DNA of 64,000 bases from Cryptomeria japonica. Lineage: Eukaryota; Streptophyta; Pinopsida; Cupressales; Cupressaceae. The stretch's first letter is position 1. Each line of letters opens with the position of its first letter. A program made the translations under genes and the position numbers. Location: the NCBI RefSeq assembly GCF_030272615.1, contig NC_081413.1, forward strand, positions 722,513,649-722,577,648, given 5' to 3'. Positions 57,611-64,000 of this stretch are shown in pieces. Under the pieces are notes generated by a model, which made no database searches, had not been told where the DNA came from, and saw only the letters and a program-made list of their open reading frames with translations.

Positions 57611-59131
57611 AACCCCATATGTGATTGTCTTGTATTTTCTAAAACAAACTAGTTTCTTGCCAATTTCATGTGTGCTCTCCAAATGTACACATCATGGTAA
57701 ATGTTTCAAGCCACCACATGTAGCACAAGAACCTTTCAAACACATCATCTTATAATAAATACAACCATCATCTCTTTTACATAGTACACTTGAAATAAAT
57801 TCATGTGTTGACTTAGGAGGTGCTTGTATACTGCATTCCTACAAAACATCGTTAGTGTGCAAAGTACAACATATATAATGATAAATATCATATTGCATGG
57901 AAAATTCAGTATGCATCCTATAAAAACACGTGGTGCATACATGATTAATCTTAATATATAAAGGTTTTTCCATTTCAAAAAATCTTTGACTAATTCTTAT
58001 TTGAGGAAACTTTTGAAGGAATCTTTCATATAATTTTGTTTGATTCATATCCGAATAGTGTTTGGAATGTGGCTCACAATTTATAGATCCAAAACGCCTT
58101 CTAACAACATCTCTTTGGTTGGGTGAAACCATTGTGTTGTCATGCCAAAAAAATTTAATTAATGTTCTTAGTGCATCAACAACAACATTGTCTTTGCATG
58201 GTAGTCTACATGAGAACACCCAAAGAGAATTATTGTTAGGATCCTCTATTTTCTCCTGCCTCTCTAATGCTTTATATAATGTTGTTCTACTTATATTTAA
58301 TGACTTACTTGTTTTTCTTATTAAACGGTCTTTTTTTATTTTATTGCTCATTATGGTTGATGTAATAACACGTCGAGTAACCTTAGAATATTTAGTACGT
58401 GATTTTGTACCAATTTCTTGATATGAAACAAATAGATTTCTCACAATAGTTCTTTCAATATTATTTTCGAATGATCTTAAGTGAAGAATTTTCATAGTCT
58501 CTCTAAATTTCAAATTTCTAATCATTTCAACAATTAATTGGCATCTTGCAGTTTGATTTAAGCTTTCAAAATAGTGTTGCCATATTCTTTTAACCATTCT
58601 TCTACAAGTGTATTCATGTAATTTATCAAGCATTGGCTTCAAAATATTCTCATCAATGTCAATTAAATACTTTGGTTTTCTACGAATAATTCTAGGAGGT
58701 GTTAACATTGGTGCATTACATGCATTTGGTACATTCATCGTATCAAATTGAGTTGGTGTATGTTCATCATTTGATTGATTATTCATTATGGTCTCTTCTT
58801 TAATTGCATTAAGTTCATTTGGTAAATAAAATTGATTTGGTGCATGTGCATTGTTTGATTGATTATTCATCATGGTCTCTTCTTCAATTGGATTAGGTTC
58901 ATTTGCTAAATCAAAAGTTGTTGGTGCATGTTCATTGTTTGTTTGATTATTGATTGTGATTTATTTTTCAATTGCATTAGGTTTATTTGGTACATCTGAT
59001 TGAGATTTTGTAGATGACATACCTTCTTGTCTCATTGTTTTTAGTTCACATAATCTCTTCATACAATGCCTTTGTCTTTCCTTTTCAGCCTCTCATTGTT
59101 CAGATGTTCCTCACTTGTTCTTTCCCATCAT
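57611..59131 (-). pseudogene. Transposase-like gene, N-terminal block
   Basis: Starts at ATGATG (59131). The first ~40 codons are basic (EAEKERQRHCMKRLCELKTM) with two TGA stops in Arg-like positions, and a TAA follows near 58960. Three imperfect 29-residue repeats follow (NNQ[ST]N[ND][EA]H[AT]P...), about 58960-58700. From 58873 there are 344 open codons. After the TAG at 57839-57841 the frame continues with a Cys-rich segment (CSIQAPPKSTHEF, CKRDDGCIYYKMMCLKGSC). Confidence 0.7.
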
Positions 59132-59319
59132 TAATAACTATTATCCTAAATAGAATCATTTTGCACATATATCTTACAAAAAATTATACAATCAAATCAC
59201 CATAAAAATGAGTATTATCATTATTTTTAATAATCAAAACTATTAAATAACCAGAATAACATTAAACAAACTAATTAGAATAACAATTCAATCTTTTGAA
59301 CTCATGCAAAACATAATGT

Positions 59320-59526
59320 TCACTTACTTTGACATAAAACTATCACAGAATCAGTTACAGTGGGGCCTTCAACAAGTTCTAAAAGTCCTTTTGTGGTTGT
59401 TGAGGCCATTGACCAAATAAAATTATGTGAAATAAATGCATACGGGTTACTTTTAGTTAACTTGTTCGTGTATTTAGTCCCTAAAAATACCCCAACAAAC
59501 CAATGTTCATATTTACCATAACTCAT
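59320..59526 (-). CDS. Small hypothetical ORF ending at a splice donor
   Basis: 68 codons upstream of and on the same strand as the transposase-like gene (MSYGKYEHWFVGVFLGTKYT...). Its stop TAA is the inside of a perfect GTAAGT donor (TGTCAAA|GTAAGT), so it could be a 5' exon rather than a free-standing gene. No family was recognised and no in-frame acceptor was found. Low confidence. Confidence 0.25.
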   Translation of the reverse strand: MSYGKYEHWFVGVFLGTKYTNKLTKSNPYAFISHNFIWSMASTTTKGLLELVEGPTVTDSVIVLCQSK

Positions 59527-59597
59527 ACACGTTTCTTATGTTGAAAACCCATATGTGTTACTTATAGTAAGGAAAGGGTGAAGGAAAAGGAAGGGGG

Positions 59598-59639
<42 letters not shown>
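59598..59639. repeat. Compound microsatellite (TA)n(GA)n
   Basis: About 23 bases of TA repeat (59598-59620) pass directly into GA repeat (59621-59639). Confidence 0.95.
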
Positions 59640-59754
59640 GAAAAGGGAAATATAGTTGGGGAGGGAGGGTGACACAGTCACCAGTAAGGAGGGACCTCAA
59701 GAAGATAAGTCCAAAATGGTCAGCAAGAGTAAACCCAATGGAAACACAAGGAAA

Positions 59755-60454
59755 TGATGGATTCAATGTAGAACAGATTGAATTATAACATGAAAACTAA
59801 ATACAACCAACTGGTAACTACCGGGTTACATAAATCGACTCACAGGCTTGCTAGAACATGCTCAAAGTACAAAACAGGTCACAATCGGGACCACAAAACT
59901 ATAGATCTGTCTTCTATGTTCTATCATCCACCTTAGATTATATTCTAAATCTCAATTACAATGATTTATACGATCCAAGGGAATCCAGTCAGCCCAAAAA
60001 GGGATCAAAACCCGAAGAACAAGACCTCACATGTAAAACCAACAAGGTCGACCTTCGCCAAAGAAATCCTTCTGAAAAATCCAAAGGATGAAGAGTAGAT
60101 CATGGGAAAAGGTCATCCACATGCCAAGGAACATCTAAATCAACGGTCGGGGCACTGAAAGCTATGGAAGGGTTTTGGTAGATCACCAATGTAAATAGGT
60201 CCAGGCAATCGGTAACAAGAAACTGTCTCGAAAACTGGTAGCGATATCTTGCCGAAAAATTATCCAAATGCTTTGCGGTTTGGGAATAAGGTAGATGGTC
60301 AAGTCTTCAAGTAAAATCTAACTCCACAAGTTCTAGTGAGCCATATCCGGGACACATAGAAAGAAATGTTGAAACTACAAACAAAAAGGAAAACAAAAAG
60401 GAAATATTTTTGGTTGATGCAAGATTGCCAAGAACCGGGGATGCTCCTGCATCA
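59755..60454 (-). repeat. Probable 3' LTR of the second chromovirus
   Basis: The minus-strand LTR start TGATGCAGGAGCATCCCC (60454) resembles TGGTGTAGGAGCACCC of the other chromovirus and follows the pol stop by ~35 bp. The far end is uncertain; TGATGG at 59755 fits the expected LTR end. The partner LTR lies outside the window, so neither boundary nor target duplication can be checked. Confidence 0.5.
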
Positions 60455-60488
60455 GACATCTGGGGTTGTTGAAAAAAAAGTGAGTCTC

Positions 60489-60977
60489 TCACTTTGTTGG
60501 GGTCAGAGGAAAACCAAGGTGGTCTACCTCTTCCTGAGAAATCCAAGAGGAGTCTTTAACTAGTCTGCCTTTCCACTTCACAAGATACTCCTTATACTGA
60601 CTGCTCCGAGTACTACACCCAAGCCTACTATCCAAAATGTCTTCAATTTGATCTGGTTCCTTCTAGGGCAACTGTTTCTCCAAGTCTGCTATAATGTCTT
60701 CACTAAATTCTGGTTCATGATACTGATGTAGGTCTGCAATATTGAATATAGGTGATATGTTCAAATCATTCTGGTAACTCCACTTCATATGCATTCCTAA
60801 ACTGAATTTCCTCAAGATCTTACAGGGTCCAAACTTCTTCATTTGTAACTTATTATAGGTTCCAAATAGGAATCTCTCTTTTCTCAGATACACCATCACT
60901 TCATCACCAACTCCAAATTCCCTATTATTTCTCTTCTCATCTTCCTTCTCCTTATACTTGTTGTTCATGTCCTCCAA
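60489..60977 (-). pseudogene. Integrase C-terminus and chromodomain, second chromovirus
   Basis: Integrase tail (GVGDEVMVYLRKERFLFG, NKLQMKKFGPCKILRKF, ISPIFNIADLHQYH), a stop at 60660-60662, then a chromodomain in the same frame (EDILDSRLGCSTRSSQYKEY, LVKWKGRLVKDSSWISQEEV) ending at the stop 60491-60489. Confidence 0.85.
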
Positions 60978-61239
60978 ATGCTTCTTAACCTAAATATTCA
61001 AGGCTACCATGTGGTCTGCAAAGTCTTCTGCCTTTGAACTTTTCCAGTCTTCACTATTGATATCTCTTAATTATGATATACCTCTAGGGTGTGCTCCAGT
61101 AACTATCTGAAAAGGTGTTCTTCTAGTACTCCTATTCACTGAATTGTTGTAAGAAAACTCTTCTTGTGCTAAAATTAAATCACAACTTCTAATTTTATCT
61201 ACAACTAAACATCTCAGAAAATTTCCCAAGATCTGGTTA

Positions 61240-61859
61240 ACTACTTCTATCTATCCATCAGTCTATGCGTGAAAAGGAGAACTAAATTCCAAATTTGTCT
61301 TCATCTTCTTCCAAAGTGTTCTCTCAAAGTAACCAAAAAACTTAATATCTCTATTTGAAACTATGCTCTTAGGTAACCCATTCAATCTCACCTCTTCCTT
61401 GAAAAACAAGTATGTTGCATGCACTGCATCTAATGTCTTCCTACAGGGTATGAAATGAGCCATCTTAGAGAATCTATCCACCACCACAAATATAGAATCA
61501 TTCCCCCTTTGTGTTTTAGGCAATCCAAGTATGAAATTCATGCTTATATCCTCCCAAGGTCTTACTGGTACTGTCAAAGGTTTATACATTCCTATATTCT
61601 GACTACTCCTTTTTGCAACTTGACAAACCCTACAGTTCTACACAAATTTCCTAACATCCTTATAAATCTGGGGCCAAAAGTATTGTTCACTCACCAAAGC
61701 TATTATTTTTTCAACACCAAAGTGTGGGGCTAATCCTCCACTATGTTTCTTCTTTATCGAATTCTCCCTCATAGAACTCTTAGGTATGCACAACTGAACT
61801 CCTCTGAATAATATCCCATCTTGAATGAAATAATCCAACCATTTACTCCTATCTGCCAT
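61240..61859 (-). pseudogene. Integrase, second chromovirus, catalytic Asp residues lost
   Basis: Zinc-binding part PHFGVEKIIALVSEQYFWPQ, a stop near 61637, then CRVCQVAKR. In the core the first Asp motif reads [10 protein letters not shown] (Asp to Asn) and the second [10 protein letters not shown] (Asp to Asn); the third acidic position reads IEVVNQ after a stop. The enzyme cannot be active. Confidence 0.85.
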
Positions 61860-62087
61860 AACTGGTTATCTACATGCTTTCCAGGGTTCTCCAAAATTTG
61901 GTTCATCATCATACAAGGTCTTCAACTCTTCAAATCCTTATACTATCACTCTCATCTCTGTCAGCAAATTCCTTCTTCTACTCAATGCATCAACAAATTT
62001 GTTAGCTTTCCCATTTCTATGCTTCAACACAAAGGTGTAACTCTGCAAAAATTCTAACCATCTCATATGTCTCCAATTCAACTTACT

Positions 62088-62420
62088 CTAACTATTCAAA
62101 TACTGCAAAGCTTGATGATCTGTATACAAAACAAACTCATTAGGAAACAAGTAATGTATCCACTTCTTCAAGGGTTGAGATATGGCATAAAACTCCTGAT
62201 CATACACTGAATATCTCCTCCTAGCATCATTTAACTTCTCACTAAAATAAGCTACTACTCTCCCTTCTTGACTCAAGACTACTCCTATTGATGTTCCACT
62301 TGCATCACAATCAACTTGGAATACTTTGTTGAAATCCGGTAAAGCCAACAAATGATGCTCAGTCACTCTCTTCTTCAATATCTCAAAACTTTTGTTTTCT
62401 CTGGTGGTCGACCTGAACAT
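62088..62420 (-). pseudogene. RNase H, second chromovirus
   Basis: [55 protein letters not shown]. The frame ends at a stop at 62088. The Asp, Glu and Asp expected in RNase H are visible. Confidence 0.85.
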
Positions 62421-62989
62421 TACTTCTTATCTCCCCTCATTGTCTCAGTCATAGGGTTACGAACTGAACTGAAATTTATGATGAACTTCCTATAGAAACT
62501 AGCCAATCCATGAAATAATCTTACCTCTCCAATACTTTCCAGTGTAGGCCACTCCACAATTGCTTTTACTTTCTTAGGGTCCATCTTCAAACCATCCTCA
62601 AATATCACAAATCCCAAATAGACTAACTCTTCATTCATGAAAGTACACTTCTTAAGATTTATCAGCAACTTCTCTTCCCTCAACCTCTGTAGAACTTGTC
62701 TCAAATGCAACAAATGCTCCTCTTTTGTCTTACTGAAAATGAGAATGTTGTCCAAATAAATAATAACAAACTTACCCAAGAATTTATTCAATACCTCATT
62801 CATCATCCTCATGAAAGTACTCGGTGCAATAGTTAACCCAAAAGGCATCACCAACCATTCATAGAGTCTTTCATTTGTCTTGAATGTTGTCTTCCACTCA
62901 TCTCCTTCTTTGATCTTGATCTGATGATATCCACTCTTCAAATCTATCTTTGTAAAGTATTTGGATTCACTCAAACAATCTATTGTCAT
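62420..62989 (-). pseudogene. Reverse transcriptase, second chromovirus, YLDN active site
   Basis: RT core ([40 protein letters not shown]) with the catalytic YxDD changed to YLDN ([17 protein letters not shown]). This piece is in a different frame from the flanking protease and RNase H pieces, so frameshifts lie on both sides (near 62985 and 62425). Confidence 0.88.
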
Positions 62990-63059
62990 CCATCCTAGGC
63001 AAAGGAAATTGGTATTTCACTGTGATCTTGTTTATTGCTCTGGGATCAGTATACATTCT

Positions 63060-63842
63060 TCATTATCCAATCTTCTTAGATGCTAACACTATTGGTACTT
63101 CACAAGGGCTTAGACTTTCTCTGATCAAACCTTTCTTCAGTAGCGCCTACACTTGTCTATTTAACTCTTCATTCTCTGTTGATATCGTCTGGTGTGCAGC
63201 TTTATTAGGCAAACTAGCTCTGGGGATCAAATCCATGCAATGACTGATACTTCTTACGAGTGGTTATCCATCAGGTACATTATCTGAAATGATGTCTTCA
63301 TACTCTATCAGCAATTCCTTTATCTCCTTGGGTTGTTCTGCTTCAGGTTTCAGTTTCTCAGTCTTCTTAGGAACCAAGGCAAAACATACATTCTCATGTC
63401 TCATTTCATCCAAGAATTTCCTTCCATATAACAAATAAATCCTAGCATTCTTATAGACTTCACTCTTCAAAGACTCCTCCAAGTTTAACTTATTCACCAT
63501 CTCTTCTAAAACAAGATTATGTTAACTTACACTATCAATAATGACTTTACAGCACTTACCAGATACCTTACATCTGGACTTGAACAAATTTCTCCTTTGC
63601 AAGGGCTCTTCATCTTCTCCGGTATGACACAAAGATCTCCTCATCAGCAACAGTTCTCCATTTTCCGGTTTGTTAGTTGATCCAGTGGGGTTTTCTTCCA
63701 CCACTGTTGCTCTTCTGATATTCTCAGTCTTCTTACACTCAAATGCACAATTTCCTTCTCCTCCACACTTAAAGCAAGTTCCTCTAAAAATTCTCTTGTT
63801 TTCTCTTATGTCATCTTTTCCAAAATTCTCATTCTGGTATCC
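63060..63842 (-). pseudogene. Zinc knuckle, protease and pre-RT region, second chromovirus
   Basis: A zinc-knuckle remnant CFKCGGEGNCAFEC (about 63776-63735) has Asn in place of the conserved His. The protease reads KVIIDSVS followed by a stop (63522-63524), so the Asp-Ser-Gly triad is lost. After ENVCFALVPKKTEKLKPEAE the frame continues, with stops, to the start of RT (ISHCMDLIPRASLPNKAAHQ). Confidence 0.8.
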
Positions 63843-64000
63843 ATCTGGTTCTCTTCTCTGGTAGAATTTTCTATCATCCTTCCATATGAATTACCGTCTT
63901 TGCTCACTTCCTTGACCTTGTTTTGATCTTTACATGTATATCTTCCTCTGGTATATCCTCTTCCTCTTTGAAATTTTCCTCTGGTAAATCTTCCACCTCT

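Larger units (their letters stand above)
47472..59131 (-). pseudogene. Transposase-like gene split by two LTR insertions
   Basis: A minus-strand gene in three blocks: 59131-57611, 56288-55095 and 47799-47472. Removing the solo LTR at 56294-57610 with one AACCC joins the first two blocks in frame (TITYGV to KYGKKLKRCE). Conserved blocks are KIKKDRLIRKTSKSL, FPQIRISQRFFEMEKPLYIK, a Cys-rich KGSCATCGG, IVSIVDFDENYTL, DNCTSQFKNARMF and KDRHGKGENDGAG. These resemble a family I recall from arthropod, cnidarian and fish genomes with DF.ENY, D...SQFK and HGKG..DG motifs, compatible with an RNase H-fold DDD/E transposase (inference). There are at least ten in-frame stops, many of them TGA or TAG, plus frame breaks near 55230-55330. 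It is a pseudogene; terminal inverted repeats were not found. Confidence 0.7.
60455..64000 (-). mobile_element. Second chromovirus-type Ty3/gypsy element (5' part outside window)
   Basis: Minus-strand gag zinc knuckle, protease, RT, RNase H, integrase and chromodomain in order, collinear with the element at 24243-32126 but clearly a different copy. The 5' LTR, primer site and most of gag are beyond 64000. Many stops and at least two frameshifts are present. Confidence 0.9.

Overview
The window is nuclear DNA of a seed plant: AT-rich, intron-bearing, and made mostly of old, nested, stop-ridden LTR retrotransposons. No bacterial or organellar gene organisation is visible. Long Tat-lineage elements, a gag-only LTR element and slow decay suggest a large, LTR-rich genome such as a gymnosperm; that placement is inference. 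The only gene that looks intact is a small PADRE-domain (DUF4228) protein gene on the minus strand at 1586-2149, whose leader carries four tandem 61-bp palindrome-bearing repeats.

From 5.8 to 43.5 kb four LTR elements are inserted one after another, each delimited here by matching 5-bp target-site duplications (TSDs). (1) A Tat-lineage Ty3/gypsy element of about 18.1 kb, 5779-23908, TSD ATTTT. It has a tRNA-Lys primer site, gag, protease, G-patch, RT, two RNase H domains, integrase, and an antisense intron-containing plant-mobile-domain (PMD) gene with its own TATA box. A solo LTR (18099-19285, TSD ATAAC) is nested in the PMD gene. (2) A minus-strand chromovirus, 24243-32126, TSD CATCT. (3) A 2.1-kb non-autonomous element, 33538-35665, TSD CTGAT, whose 5' LTR has become a fold-back. 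(4) A gag-only element, 35784-43535, TSD ATTTT, with LTRs of the same family as the solo LTR in (1). Reading across the empty sites shows that all four landed in one plus-strand, multi-exon gene-like unit of unknown function. Its small exons (to 44228) stay open with GT-AG borders.

From 45.5 to 47.3 kb lie two tandem-repeat arrays (four copies of about 359 bp, then a degenerate ~50-bp repeat). From 47.5 to 59.1 kb a minus-strand transposase-like pseudogene is split by a pol-less copia-like element (47800-55089, TSD ACAAA, itself carrying a nested solo LTR with TSD CACCC) and by another solo LTR (56294-57610, TSD AACCC). Its conserved blocks resemble a poorly characterised family I associate mainly with animal genomes. 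This split gene is the best candidate for an under-described system here.

From about 59.7 kb to the end is the 3' part of a second minus-strand chromovirus, cut by the window edge, in which three catalytic Asp codons of RT and integrase have become Asn. The history reads as host or transposon genes, then LTR insertions, then insertions into insertions, then LTR-LTR recombination to solo LTRs and cytosine-deamination decay. All domain calls are from reading translations; no database search was run.
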